Positions 9,146 to 18,612 of a DNA stretch of 64,000 nt are shown one piece after another (the stretch's first letter is position 1; every line of letters begins with the position of its first letter). Source of the DNA: Paracoccaceae bacterium (lineage in GTDB: Bacteria; Pseudomonadota; Alphaproteobacteria; Rhodobacterales; Rhodobacteraceae). Location: the NCBI GenBank assembly GCA_002697345.1, contig NZVE01000074.1, positions 1 through 64,000 on the forward strand, read 5' to 3'. The notes under the pieces are model-generated. The model did no database searches. It was given only the letters and a program-made list of their open reading frames with translations, and was not told the DNA's origin. Made by a program: the position numbers and the translations under genes.

Positions 9146-10411
9146 TTGTCACTTAAACCACCAAAACTTACTAATGACTGTTTTGCTCTCCCCCGTGGGG
9201 TTGCATGGATACCAGTGGATGAAGCGCTAAACAGACTTAAAAAATCACTCCACCGAATTACAGAAATAGAAAAAATTCCAACAAATGTTGCAGAAGGAAG
9301 AATTTTAGCAATATCTCCTACTGCAACAAGATCTAGCCCCCCTATGTCCAACTCCGCCGTAGATGGCTTTGGGTTTGCGCACTCATGTATTGAATCAGGT
9401 CCACAAAATTTACCACTTACGAAAGGTATTGCTGCGGCGGGACTTCCATATGAAGGTAAGGTTAAATTAGGTTCAGCTATAAAAATACTGACCGGGGCAA
9501 TATTGCCATCAGGAGTAGACACAGTAATTCTTGCAGAAGACACAAATTCTGATGACAACACAGTTGCGTTTAACGGACCAATAAAGCTTGGGTCCAATAC
9601 GAGACTCAAAGGTGAAGATATACAAAAAGGTAATAAACTTATTGATTTAGGAATACCTATCCGTTCAACAGAAATTGGTCTGCTTAATTCTGTTGGAATT
9701 TTTTCAATTTCTGTCTACAAAAAACTCAAAGTGGGAATACTTTCAACTGGAAATGAAATAATTTATAACTCTCAATCTAACCCGCTACCTCATCAAATAT
9801 TTGATGCAAACAAACCGATGTTATCCACAATAGTAAAAAAATGGGGGTTCGAAGTAATTGATTTGGGGCATGCTGATGATAATGAGGAAACACTTTTAAA
9901 AAAAATGGACTCTGCATCCAAGAAAGTTGATGTGATTATAACTTCTGGGGGTGCGTCTGCAGGCCAAGAAGATTATATTTCAAAAATTATGAATAACTAC
10001 GGGTCAATTTCTAGTTGGCGGGTTGCCATAAAACCGGGCAGACCAATAGCCATGGGAATTTTTAAGGGGACACCTGTTTTTGGTCTTCCTGGAAACCCAG
10101 TAGCAGCGTTTGTATGCTCTGTTATTTTTGTCAGACCAGCATTATATTGTCTTTCAGGAGCAGGTTGGGTGGAACCACACACGTTCTGGGTTCCTGCAAA
10201 TTTCACGAAGCATAAAAAACCAGGAAGACAAGAACTTCTAAGAGCTAACCTAACCCAAGAGAATTCAGTTAATATATTTAAGTCAGAAGGATCAGGTAGA
10301 ATAAGTGGCCTCTCTTGGGCCAATGGTTTAGTTGATCTACCAAGTGGACTCACAAAAGTTGATCGTGGAGATCTAGTTAAATTTATTCCTTACTCAAGTT
10401 TAGGAATTTAA
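9146..10411 (+). CDS. moeA: Molybdopterin molybdenumtransferase MoeA
   Basis: Inserts molybdate or tungstate into adenylylated molybdopterin. The 421-residue protein shows NSAVDGFGF near residue 70, GAILPSGVDTVILAEDT, GILSTGNEI, the MoaB/MogA-like domain with TSGGASAGQEDY, and GLPGNPVAAFV. The start is a TTG just after the mobB stop with TAGGG upstream. As in many bacteria a separate MogA is not visible nearby. The downstream neighbour is a tungstate transporter, hinting that the metal handled here may be tungsten. Confidence 0.94.
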   Translation: MSLKPPKLTNDCFALPRGVAWIPVDEALNRLKKSLHRITEIEKIPTNVAEGRILAISPTATRSSPPMSNSAVDGFGFAHSCIESGPQNLPLTKGIAAAGLPYEGKVKLGSAIKILTGAILPSGVDTVILAEDTNSDDNTVAFNGPIKLGSNTRLKGEDIQKGNKLIDLGIPIRSTEIGLLNSVGIFSISVYKKLKVGILSTGNEIIYNSQSNPLPHQIFDANKPMLSTIVKKWGFEVIDLGHADDNEETLLKKMDSASKKVDVIITSGGASAGQEDYISKIMNNYGSISSWRVAIKPGRPIAMGIFKGTPVFGLPGNPVAAFVCSVIFVRPALYCLSGAGWVEPHTFWVPANFTKHKKPGRQELLRANLTQENSVNIFKSEGSGRISGLSWANGLVDLPSGLTKVDRGDLVKFIPYSSLGI

Positions 10412-10543
10412 TCTTAAAGTCCGTTAACTAACGAGAGCGTTTTTGAAGTCATTTGAATTTCGCTTGATTAGAGTTATCTTAGGATATAGTTGATTTATCT
10501 GATAGCTTAAAAAGGGGATAAGAAAATTTTTTTAGATTCTTTT

Positions 10544-11227
10544 TTGGAGTCATTTCAGCTAATTGCTAGCTTGGATAAAAACTTAATAGAAGTACTATCA
10601 CTTTCTATAATGGTATCCCTTTCTTCATTAACTATCGCATGTTTTATTGGGATTCCATTAGGAACAGTTCTAGCAATTAAAAGATTTTATTTTCGTAAAA
10701 CTCTGTTAGCAATTATTAATTCTCTTATGGGGCTACCACCTGTACTTGTTGGGTTAATAGTTTATTTATACCTCTCCCGTTCTGGACCTTTGGGTTGGTT
10801 AGGTATTTTATACTCACCAACAGCTATGATTATTGCCCAAGTAATCCTAATTGCACCAATAATTACAGCTCTCTCAAACCAAATTATCGAGGAGCTGCAC
10901 GAAGATTATCGTGATCTTTTCTTATCTTTAAATGCAAAGCCAATGCAGGCGGTGATTGCATATATTTATGATTCTCGATACTCGCTACTTACCGTCATTC
11001 TAGCAGGGTTTGGGAGAGCCATATCAGAAGTTGGAGCGGTAATAATTGTTGGTGGAAATATCGATCATTTAACCAGAGTTATGACCACCGCTATTGCCTT
11101 AGAAACTTCTAAGGGAAACTTAACATTAGCACTTGGACTTGGAATTATTTTACTAACAATCTCACTGTGCATAAGTCTATTAGCTATGTGGATTAAGAGT
11201 TTTTCAAAACGGTATGCGCATGCCTAG
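10544..11227 (+). CDS. tupB: Tungstate ABC transporter permease TupB
   Basis: A 227-residue membrane permease with about six hydrophobic segments. The coupling region reads EELHEDYRDLFLSLNAKPMQAVIAY, and GFGRAISEVGAVIIVGGNI is strongly characteristic of TupB/ModB-type permeases. The first conventional start codon is TTG at 10544 and has no ribosome-binding site. An ATT at 10526 in frame lies 8 nt after AAGGGG and would add six residues, so the true start may be there. First gene of tupBCA, 132 nt after moeA. Confidence 0.88.
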   Translation: MESFQLIASLDKNLIEVLSLSIMVSLSSLTIACFIGIPLGTVLAIKRFYFRKTLLAIINSLMGLPPVLVGLIVYLYLSRSGPLGWLGILYSPTAMIIAQVILIAPIITALSNQIIEELHEDYRDLFLSLNAKPMQAVIAYIYDSRYSLLTVILAGFGRAISEVGAVIIVGGNIDHLTRVMTTAIALETSKGNLTLALGLGIILLTISLCISLLAMWIKSFSKRYAHA

Positions 11228-11948
11228 TATAGCATCGAGCAGTCATATGTTTCCAATTGTAGTAAAGAACCTGTCATTAGTAATTAATAAAAAAATATTA
11301 TTAAATAACCTTACTTGTGAACTTACATCTCATGGTATCACAGTAATAATGGGACCAAACGGCGCTGGTAAAAGCCTTTTTGTGCGTTGTCTTCATGGTT
11401 TATCAAAACCGACAGATGGGAGTATACTCTATGGAAACGTACCTGTTGGGGCAGTAACTAGAGGACGACAGTCTATGGTATTTCAATCACCAAAACTTTT
11501 AAGAAGAAGTGTAATTGAAAACCTTCGCTTTGTCGCAAATTTAAATAAAAAAAATAATCAAAATTTAACAGGACTGCTAAAAGAAACAGACTTAAGTTTA
11601 TTAAAAGATCAACAAGTATCTACTTTATCTGGTGGAGAAAAACAGCGCCTTAGTCTTACGCGTGCACTTGTTTCTAATCCAGAAATACTGTTCTTAGATG
11701 AAGCGACATCAAGTCTTGACCCCAGATCAGTCTCAATAATAGAGAGCTTACTGAAAGAAAAAAAATTAAAAAATCTAAAAATTATTTTAATAACTCACGA
11801 TATCAATCAAGCTAAAAGAATTGCCGATGATATAATATTCATGAATAATGGTAAAATATCAGAAACTGGATTAGCAAATGACTTTTTTTTGAACCCACAA
11901 AGCCAAGAAGCAAAGGCGTTTTTAAAAGGCGATTTAATAATCCAATAA
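11214..11948 (+). CDS. tupC: Tungstate ABC transporter ATP-binding protein TupC
   Basis: A 244-residue ABC ATPase energising tungstate import. It has Walker A GPNGAGKSLF, Q-loop VFQSPKLL, signature LSGGEKQRLSL, Walker B ILFLDEATSSLD and switch His in LITHDI. The frame overlaps tupB by 14 nt. An internal ATG at 11247 is an alternative start. Assignment to tungstate rather than molybdate rests on the TupA-like binding protein next to it. Confidence 0.88.
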   Translation: MRMPSIASSSHMFPIVVKNLSLVINKKILLNNLTCELTSHGITVIMGPNGAGKSLFVRCLHGLSKPTDGSILYGNVPVGAVTRGRQSMVFQSPKLLRRSVIENLRFVANLNKKNNQNLTGLLKETDLSLLKDQQVSTLSGGEKQRLSLTRALVSNPEILFLDEATSSLDPRSVSIIESLLKEKKLKNLKIILITHDINQAKRIADDIIFMNNGKISETGLANDFFLNPQSQEAKAFLKGDLIIQ

Positions 11949-11977
11949 AGCTAAAATGTTAAATTACTGGGAATTTA

Positions 11978-12796
11978 ATGAGAATTATAAAAAAAACATT
12001 GTTGATAATCTTTGTATTGTTTTTTCAAGCTACTCAAGTAATCGCAAGTGAAGCCATTATTCTGCAGTCGACCACGTCGACAAAGAACTCTGGTTTATAC
12101 GATTACCTTATTCCTTTAATTAAAGAAGATACTGGCGTATCTATTAATGTCGTAGCAGTTGGAACTGGTGCAGCAATAAAAAATGCTGAAAATTGTGATG
12201 GTGATCTACTACTAGTGCACGACACTCCGAAAGAAATGCGATTTATTGATAACGGGTTTGGGCTTCAGAGATATAATCTTATGTATAACGATTTTGTTTT
12301 AGTAGGCCCCAAGTCCAATCCAGCAAATATTGAAATAACTGATAAAATATTAAAGGCTCTCAAAAACATTGCAGAAACAAAATCACTATTTGTTTCTAGA
12401 GGAGATGAATCTGGCACAGACGCAAAAGAAAAAAGTCTATGGAATTTATTAAATATAAAAGTACGAAGTATGTCAGGAACATGGTATCGAGAAACCGGTT
12501 CTGGAATGGGAACCACCCTAAATATCGCTATTGGTATGGGCGCATATGCTTTAGTTGATAGAGCCACGTGGATAACTTTTAATAACAGAGCCGATTTTGA
12601 GATTATTGTTGAGAGTGAAAGAATCCTCTTCAATCAATACGGTCTAGTAACAATTAACCCCGATAACTGTCCTAATATTAACTTGGAAAAAGCTAATTTA
12701 GTAATAAAATGGTTACTTTCAGAGGAAGGTCAGGCACGTATTAGTTCTTATGAAGTAAAGGGAGAAACGCTATTTTTTTCGAATTTTAGTGAATAG
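11978..12796 (+). CDS. tupA: Tungstate-binding periplasmic protein TupA
   Basis: A 272-residue secreted binding protein with a clear signal peptide (KKTLLIIFVLFFQATQVIA). The mature N-terminus IILQSTTSTKNSGLYDYLIP carries the TTST oxyanion-binding motif of TupA. Further family blocks are VAVGTGAAIKNAENCDGDLLLVH, FVSRGDESGTDAKE and YALVDRATW. TupA proteins select tungstate over molybdate with very high affinity, which is established for the family. The gene placement after fdhD-mobAB-moeA suggests tungsten delivery to formate dehydrogenase. Confidence 0.9.
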   Translation: MRIIKKTLLIIFVLFFQATQVIASEAIILQSTTSTKNSGLYDYLIPLIKEDTGVSINVVAVGTGAAIKNAENCDGDLLLVHDTPKEMRFIDNGFGLQRYNLMYNDFVLVGPKSNPANIEITDKILKALKNIAETKSLFVSRGDESGTDAKEKSLWNLLNIKVRSMSGTWYRETGSGMGTTLNIAIGMGAYALVDRATWITFNNRADFEIIVESERILFNQYGLVTINPDNCPNINLEKANLVIKWLLSEEGQARISSYEVKGETLFFSNFSE

Positions 12797-12844
12797 AGTA
12801 TAGCTTAATTGTCTTTGTAAGAGCATGAATAGAGAGGTTTAGAT

Positions 12845-13720
12845 ATGAAATTAAACGAAAAATATATAGGATTTGTTGGTTTAGGCTCAATGGGGTCAGT
12901 TATGGTATCGCGGCTTTCAAAAAAAAAGCTTAACTTAATAGCTTATGATATTAATAAAGCAATTGAATTAGATCGAAACATCACGTGTGCTAAAAACCTT
13001 CGTGAGCTTGTTAATTGTAATATCCTTATTTTAATTTTACCAAACGGATCAATAGTTAAAGAAACCGTACTTCAGTTGGTTGAATATGGGTTTAAAGGTC
13101 AAGTAATAGATATGTCCTCTAGCCATCCACAGCAAACTATAAAGTTACAAGAACTCGTAAAACAAAATTGTATTTCAGTAATTGATGCTCCAGTTTCGGG
13201 TGGAGTAAAAAAAGCGATAAATGGGACACTCATGGTAATGGTTGGTTGTAGTCAAGAGAATTTCAAAGCTATTAAAATATTACTTGAATGCTTTGGGACT
13301 GTTAGGCATGTAGGGCCATTAGGAGCTGGACATGCTATGAAAGCTCTTAATAATTACGTATCTGCATCCGGTTTGCTAGCAAGCATGCAGGCATTAGCGA
13401 CTGCCGAAGCTTACGGTATTAAAGCAAACGACTTTATTGAAGTAATTAACTCTTCGACAGGTAAAAATAACTCCACACAAGTAAAATTCCTTCCATTTGT
13501 TATCCCTCGAAAGTATGACTCAGGATTTTCTCTGAGTCTTATGACTAAAGATGTTGAAATTGCGAGCAGTATCATAAAGGCTGCAAACTTTTCCACTCCA
13601 TTATCAAATGTGTTGCCAGAATACTTAACGGAAGCATTAAAGAATTTAAAAGAGGGTGTAGATCATACGGCCTTATATGAAGAAATTAATCCAAGAAGCG
13701 TTACAGAGACGCAAACATAA
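12845..13720 (+). CDS. NAD(P)-dependent beta-hydroxyacid dehydrogenase (3-hydroxyisobutyrate dehydrogenase family)
   Basis: A 291-residue oxidoreductase. It has the Rossmann motif GFVGLGSMGSVM, the substrate-binding signature DAPVSGGVKKA, and the catalytic lysine region GAGHAMKALNNYVSAS. The family includes 3-hydroxyisobutyrate dehydrogenase, tartronate semialdehyde reductase and L-threonate dehydrogenase (LtnD); the sequence alone does not choose between them. It sits 20 nt before a DadA-like oxidase on the same strand, so the two are probably co-transcribed in one catabolic pathway. Confidence 0.85.
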   Translation: MKLNEKYIGFVGLGSMGSVMVSRLSKKKLNLIAYDINKAIELDRNITCAKNLRELVNCNILILILPNGSIVKETVLQLVEYGFKGQVIDMSSSHPQQTIKLQELVKQNCISVIDAPVSGGVKKAINGTLMVMVGCSQENFKAIKILLECFGTVRHVGPLGAGHAMKALNNYVSASGLLASMQALATAEAYGIKANDFIEVINSSTGKNNSTQVKFLPFVIPRKYDSGFSLSLMTKDVEIASSIIKAANFSTPLSNVLPEYLTEALKNLKEGVDHTALYEEINPRSVTETQT

Positions 13721-13740
13721 GAGCCAAAAGGGAGTTTCAC

Positions 13741-14988
13741 GTGACAAAATCTATTATAGTTATTGGCGGGGGTATCGTCGGCGTTTGTACTGCCTTAGAA
13801 TTACAACTATCTGGAAATTCTGTCACTTTAGTGGATCGTAAAAAACCTGGCAGGGAAACTTCTTATGGGAATGCAGGAGTTTTAGCAGAGTCTTCTGTGA
13901 TGATTATAAATAATCCTTCATTACTAAAGGCTCTTCCTAAATATATTTTAAATAATAAAAATGATTTACGTTATGACTTCTTTTTTGTGATCCGAAACTT
14001 TTTTAAAATTTTACGATTTTTATCGTATTGCACTCACAAACATTTGGACCATGCTGGTCGAGCTTTACGTTCGCTACTACTTATATCCTTAATAAAGCAC
14101 AAAGATTGGATAAAAACATCTAAAACAACGCACCTACTTAAAGAAGATTCTGGTTGGTTAAAGCTATTTAGGTCAAAGAAAACTTTTAAGAAATATCAAC
14201 TCGAGCTTGAATTAATGAAAAAAAATGATGTCAAATTTACAATTTTTGAAAAAGAACAAATTCGTCAAATTGAGCCAGGTCTTTCACAAAGGTATGAAAA
14301 AGCAGTATTGATGGATGACGCAGGCCGTATATCAGATCCTGCAGCATTAACTGATGGTTACGTGAAGGTTTTTTTAGATGCTGGTGGAAAAGTATTAGAA
14401 GAGTCTGTAACCGCATTGAATGAAGCTCACCCTGGTTGGGAAGTTAACACAAATAATTCTACCCTCAAAGGTGATCACGTAGTGGTTGCAGCTGGGGGTT
14501 GGTCTTCTGAGATTGCTAGTTGGCTAGGATACAAAATACCATTGTTCTGGGAAAGAGGTTATCACCTTCACCTAAAACCCTCAGATGCTCCTTCGCTAAA
14601 CCGTACGATATTGGATGTAGATGGGGGGTTTATTATGGCCCCAATGAAGCAAGGTGTAAGGGTTACATCTGGTGTTGAACTCACCTGGAGAGATGCAGAC
14701 CCTAATTACTCTCAAATAACGGAGTCAGTGAAAAGGGCACGACAAGTTTATAAAATGGGCGATCAGATCGAGGATACGCCCTGGATGGGTAGACGACCAA
14801 CATTAATTGATTCTTTACCTATAATAAGTCCTGCTCCCAGACATCAGGGTCTATGGTTTAATTTTGGTCACCAACATCTTGGTTTATCTTTGGCACCAGG
14901 TTCAGCGGCTCTAATTTCTGCATTTATTAATAAAACACAAGCTCCAATAGACCCAAGTCCGTATTCTGCTACAAGATTTAAAATATGA
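13741..14988 (+). CDS. FAD-dependent oxidoreductase, D-amino acid dehydrogenase (DadA)-like
   Basis: A 415-residue flavoprotein of the DAO family. The FAD-binding motif VIGGGIVGVCTALELQLSGNSV is at the N-terminus. The C-terminal half contains TPWMGRRPTLIDSLPIISPAP and WFNFGHQHLGLSLAPGSA, typical of DadA-type dehydrogenases that oxidise D-amino acids or N-methylated amino acids. GTG start. Co-directional with the preceding hydroxyacid dehydrogenase and convergent with an enolase-superfamily gene. The substrate is unknown. Confidence 0.85.
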   Translation: MTKSIIVIGGGIVGVCTALELQLSGNSVTLVDRKKPGRETSYGNAGVLAESSVMIINNPSLLKALPKYILNNKNDLRYDFFFVIRNFFKILRFLSYCTHKHLDHAGRALRSLLLISLIKHKDWIKTSKTTHLLKEDSGWLKLFRSKKTFKKYQLELELMKKNDVKFTIFEKEQIRQIEPGLSQRYEKAVLMDDAGRISDPAALTDGYVKVFLDAGGKVLEESVTALNEAHPGWEVNTNNSTLKGDHVVVAAGGWSSEIASWLGYKIPLFWERGYHLHLKPSDAPSLNRTILDVDGGFIMAPMKQGVRVTSGVELTWRDADPNYSQITESVKRARQVYKMGDQIEDTPWMGRRPTLIDSLPIISPAPRHQGLWFNFGHQHLGLSLAPGSAALISAFINKTQAPIDPSPYSATRFKI

Positions 14989-15017
14989 TATTTTAATGAG
15001 TATTGTACTTTTTAAAT

Positions 15018-16133
15018 CTATACCTCTGAACAGCTATACTCTGCCTTTTCTAACCATGACGGATTAAACTCTACTCCCCATCCTGGTTTATCTGTAATTT
15101 CCACATTGCCATCAGTGACCTTAAATGGATCACCTAAAAACAAATCCCTTTGCCAAGGGTAGTAATCCTCTCCTTCTATAGAAAGTTCTAAATACTTTCC
15201 AGCATTTGGGATGGCATTTAAGAAATGCATAGTACACATCGTGACGAGCGATAAGTTAGCCGCATGGGGCGTACAAGTAATATTTGCTTTGTTCGCTAAG
15301 TCTGCAACCAAAAGGGCTCTGGAAAGCCCTCCCATATACATTACATCAGGTTGGACTATATCTACAATTTTTCTATCAATCATGTCCTTCCAAATTCGAA
15401 AATCACAATCCTGTTCCCCTCCTGTCACGTCAATTTTAAGGGCATTTGTAACTTTTTTTGTTTCATCGGGAAGCCAATAAGGGCATGGTTCTTCGAAATG
15501 GGTTATATCATTGTCTTCTAAAGCTTTGCCAATCTCAATAGCTTGATCCGCACTGTAACAGCTATTTGCATCAACAAGCTTAACAACATCGTCGCCCAAG
15601 ACTCTTGGAAGGACCTTAATGATTTCGTTTGTACGCCCTTCCCACTCATCCTTTCCTCGTCCACACTCTGACCCAATTCGAAACTTAAAAGCTTTGAAAC
15701 CCTGAGTGTCTCGTAATTTTTTCAGCCTATCTGCCTCTTCCTTAGGAGTAATATCACGTTTCATTGATGACCCATAAGCAGGCAACATACCAGGACTGCC
15801 GCCAATTAATGCCGTCACTGGTAGTCCATTTTTTTTTCCCAACCAATCCCAAAGTGCCGTATCCAATCCTGCTATTGCGCGAAGGACATATGAGCCAGGG
15901 TATTTATGCTCTCTTTCTAAAATCAAGTTTTCAAGATCAGTAAATTCATTAAATATATGACCAAGAGCATGCTTTGCGACCTGTCTATGGAAGATCTGAG
16001 CCGTTATATCAGCACAGTATGTGGACATTTGCCCCCAACCCTGGCTACCATCTTCCATAGTAAGTCTTACTACACTTACATAACTCTTCGTGAAGGTTTC
16101 CAGTTTTTTTATATTAATACATAAATCAGTCAC
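15018..16133 (-). CDS. Enolase-superfamily enzyme (mandelate racemase / muconate lactonizing group)
   Basis: A 371-residue protein with capping and TIM-barrel domains. Metal ligands are visible in KLVDANSCYSADQ, THFEEPC and VTGGEQD. The second-strand acid/base motif is Lys-x-Arg (KFRIG) instead of the common Lys-x-Lys. A histidine in CTPHAANLS with an aspartate in DIVQPDVMYMGGL gives the His-Asp dyad of the mandelate racemase subgroup. The function is likely a sugar-acid dehydratase or an epimerase; I cannot name the substrate. It overlaps the GMC oxidoreductase gene by 8 nt. Confidence 0.82.
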   Translation of the reverse strand: MTDLCINIKKLETFTKSYVSVVRLTMEDGSQGWGQMSTYCADITAQIFHRQVAKHALGHIFNEFTDLENLILEREHKYPGSYVLRAIAGLDTALWDWLGKKNGLPVTALIGGSPGMLPAYGSSMKRDITPKEEADRLKKLRDTQGFKAFKFRIGSECGRGKDEWEGRTNEIIKVLPRVLGDDVVKLVDANSCYSADQAIEIGKALEDNDITHFEEPCPYWLPDETKKVTNALKIDVTGGEQDCDFRIWKDMIDRKIVDIVQPDVMYMGGLSRALLVADLANKANITCTPHAANLSLVTMCTMHFLNAIPNAGKYLELSIEGEDYYPWQRDLFLGDPFKVTDGNVEITDKPGWGVEFNPSWLEKAEYSCSEV

Positions 16134-17769
16134 TAATATTTTTCTCCTTACTTATTGATGCTAATTTCTTGTTTACCTGTTGAGAAATTGACTTTGACGC
16201 CTTGTAGGCTAACATCATAACTGCTGAATTAATATTACCTGATGGTATACTTGGAAAAAGGGAGGCATCAGCTATCCATATGTTTTGGAATCCTCTTAAT
16301 CTGAAATCAATTGAAACAGGATCACGTTCTACATCATTACCTAACCGACATGTTCCACAAGGGTGATAAACTGACACTGCTCTTTTTTTGAAATCCTCTT
16401 TTTTTTGTTCAATAGTCGCTTTTTCTAAATCTATTGATTTAGCTTTTACAATAATAGATTTTAAATTTTCTGACTTTGTTACTTCTTCAACAAAGTTAAT
16501 ACCAGCTTCAACATCATATATATCTTTTTCACTACTTAAAAATTTTGGATCTATAATAGGTGAATCCATAGGATTGGAAGAATTAAGATAAACTTCACCT
16601 CGGCTTTTCGGCCTACATGGTTGAAAACCAATTGCAAATCCATCTAATTTATCAGGACGTAATAGCATCCTTTTACCAGGCCTTTTTATTGAATAAGTTA
16701 AAGGGTTAAAATAAATTTGTAAATTTGGCCACTCATTTCGACTCTTCCAATTAACGAAGCCTCCACCTTGGTTAACACTTAATGCAAAAGGCCCTTTTTT
16801 AGACGCAATGTAATTTACCAAAGAACGAAACCGGCCACTCCAGCTACTAAGAGTTCTATTTAAGGACTTTGCATTTGCCTCAAAAAGATAATCTATACCC
16901 AAATGATCTTGTAAGTTTTGACCAATCCCTTTGATATCTGCTATAGGTGTGATCCCCTTATCAAGTAAATGTTTAGAAGGGCCAACGCCTGAAAGCATTA
17001 AGAGTTGTGGCGTATTAATAGCTCCTGCAGTTAATACAACTCCAAAGCGAGCAGTGATACTTTTTTTCAAACCATTCTTAATAAATTCAAGACCCGTGAC
17101 CCTATTATCATCAAAGATAAGCTTTGAAACATGTGCATTTTTAATAATTTTAACATTTTTTTCTTTTATAGCTGGTTTCAAAAATGCATCAGCAGACGTC
17201 CACCTAAAACCATTTTTTGTTGTAATAGGGTAGTGCCCAACTCCCTCATTAGCATTGCTATTCATATCTTCAGTATATCGAATGCCAAGATCTCTAGCTG
17301 CAGAAAAAAAATGCTCTAATACCTCCTCATGCTGATCTTCAACATTTGAGACACAAATATGACTACCCTTCGTATTATCTCCGCGGCCCTCTAATAAATC
17401 AAAAGTAGATTGGACTGAATTCCATCCAAACTCCGCCGAACTACAAGTTTCCCAGTGGTTGTAATCTCCTTGTTGACCTCGGACATAGACCATAGCATTT
17501 ATAGATGCTGAACCACCAACTACTTTTCCTCGAGGACAGTAAACCGATCGATTATCTAGATTATTTTGTTCTTTAGTTTGATAGCGCCAATTCACATTTT
17601 TATTATAAAATGTTAAACCATACCCAATAGGTGTCTTAATATCGGGACGAAAATCACTACCTCCCGCCTCCAAGATAAGAACTTTTAAACCTGTTTCATT
17701 AGCAACTTTACTAGCAATTATAGACCCTGATGAACCTGCACCTACAACAACTAGATCAAATTCAGCCAA
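16126..17769 (-). CDS. GMC-family FAD oxidoreductase (choline dehydrogenase-like)
   Basis: A 547-residue flavoenzyme. It has the ADP-binding motif VVVGAGSSGSIIASKV, GMC signature 1 around CPRGKVVGGSASINAMVYVRG, signature 2 around TAGAINTPQLLMLSGVGP, and the C-terminal active-site region SVYHPCGTCRLG then SGNINSAVMMLAYKAS. The family oxidises alcohols, including choline and polyethylene glycol. It follows the permease genes of a polyamine-type importer by 3 nt, so its substrate is probably what that importer brings in. Confidence 0.87.
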   Translation of the reverse strand: MAEFDLVVVGAGSSGSIIASKVANETGLKVLILEAGGSDFRPDIKTPIGYGLTFYNKNVNWRYQTKEQNNLDNRSVYCPRGKVVGGSASINAMVYVRGQQGDYNHWETCSSAEFGWNSVQSTFDLLEGRGDNTKGSHICVSNVEDQHEEVLEHFFSAARDLGIRYTEDMNSNANEGVGHYPITTKNGFRWTSADAFLKPAIKEKNVKIIKNAHVSKLIFDDNRVTGLEFIKNGLKKSITARFGVVLTAGAINTPQLLMLSGVGPSKHLLDKGITPIADIKGIGQNLQDHLGIDYLFEANAKSLNRTLSSWSGRFRSLVNYIASKKGPFALSVNQGGGFVNWKSRNEWPNLQIYFNPLTYSIKRPGKRMLLRPDKLDGFAIGFQPCRPKSRGEVYLNSSNPMDSPIIDPKFLSSEKDIYDVEAGINFVEEVTKSENLKSIIVKAKSIDLEKATIEQKKEDFKKRAVSVYHPCGTCRLGNDVERDPVSIDFRLRGFQNIWIADASLFPSIPSGNINSAVMMLAYKASKSISQQVNKKLASISKEKNISD

Positions 17770-17772
17770 TAC

Positions 17773-18612
17773 CTAGTCTTTCTTATCACCAAACAACTGA
17801 GTTAAAAGTAATAATCCAGATGAAATTACAATTAAAACCGTGGAAATTGCAGCTATTGTTGGGTCAATTTGGTCGCGTAAAGCTAAAAACATTGCTCGAG
17901 TGATAGTTGAATTATCTCCTCCAGAAACAAATAGAGAAATGATAACTTCATCAAACGAAGTCAAAAATGAAATTAAGCAAGCAGAAATAATTGAAAATTT
18001 TATTTGTGGCAATGTAATTTCGAAAAAGGCTCTTAATCTAGATGCTCCTAAAGATCTTGCTACTTTTTCTTGATTCATGTCATAGTTTCGTAGGGCCGAC
18101 AAAACAATTATTAATACAAGAGGCATTGCAACCAAAGAGTGTCCTAAAACTAACCCTGTGATAGAGTTTACCATTTTAAATTGAACAAAAAAGTAAAATA
18201 ACCCAATAGCGACAAGTATAATTGGAACCATCATTGGTGAAATCATAATGGGGAATAATATACCTCGCACCTTAGCACTACTGTTGCTTAATCCATAGGC
18301 CGCCATCGTTCCAATAGGTGTCGCAACAAAAATTGTTAATACCGCCACCTTAATCGATGTCCAGGTTGCGCCCATCCAATCATTAAAACCCAAACCAGTA
18401 TCAGCTGATGAAAAAAAGTAAGCCTCGTACCATCGGAGTGAAAAAGACTTTGGAGGAAACTCCAAGTATTGGCTTCCTGAAAATGACATTGGAATTACTA
18501 CAAGTGAAGGAACAATTAATAAGAATAAAACAATTATTGAAAAGATATATAACCACAATCTATCCTTAAACCTAATCTGTGTTTCAGAAACATTTCTGTT
18601 AAGAAAACTCAT
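17773..18612 (-). CDS. ABC transporter permease, PotC-like
   Basis: A 279-residue inner-membrane permease with about six hydrophobic helices. The coupling motif NQEKVARSLGASRLRAFFEITLPQI is typical of the spermidine/putrescine (PotC/YdcV) group. It overlaps its partner permease by 4 nt. Substrate specificity lies with the binding protein and is not certain to be a polyamine. Confidence 0.87.
   Translation of the reverse strand: MSFLNRNVSETQIRFKDRLWLYIFSIIVLFLLIVPSLVVIPMSFSGSQYLEFPPKSFSLRWYEAYFFSSADTGLGFNDWMGATWTSIKVAVLTIFVATPIGTMAAYGLSNSSAKVRGILFPIMISPMMVPIILVAIGLFYFFVQFKMVNSITGLVLGHSLVAMPLVLIIVLSALRNYDMNQEKVARSLGASRLRAFFEITLPQIKFSIISACLISFLTSFDEVIISLFVSGGDNSTITRAMFLALRDQIDPTIAAISTVLIVISSGLLLLTQLFGDKKD

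Noticed and set aside
10412..10543. Molybdenum-cofactor riboswitch or strong terminator between moeA and tupB
   Set aside because: Only a 4-bp stem (AACG/CGTT) followed by T residues is seen; too weak, and no conserved riboswitch core is visible.
16214..16262. A TGGTATAC sequence as a third oxalate operator
   Set aside because: It continues TTGG rather than completing the palindrome and lies inside the GMC oxidoreductase coding sequence.
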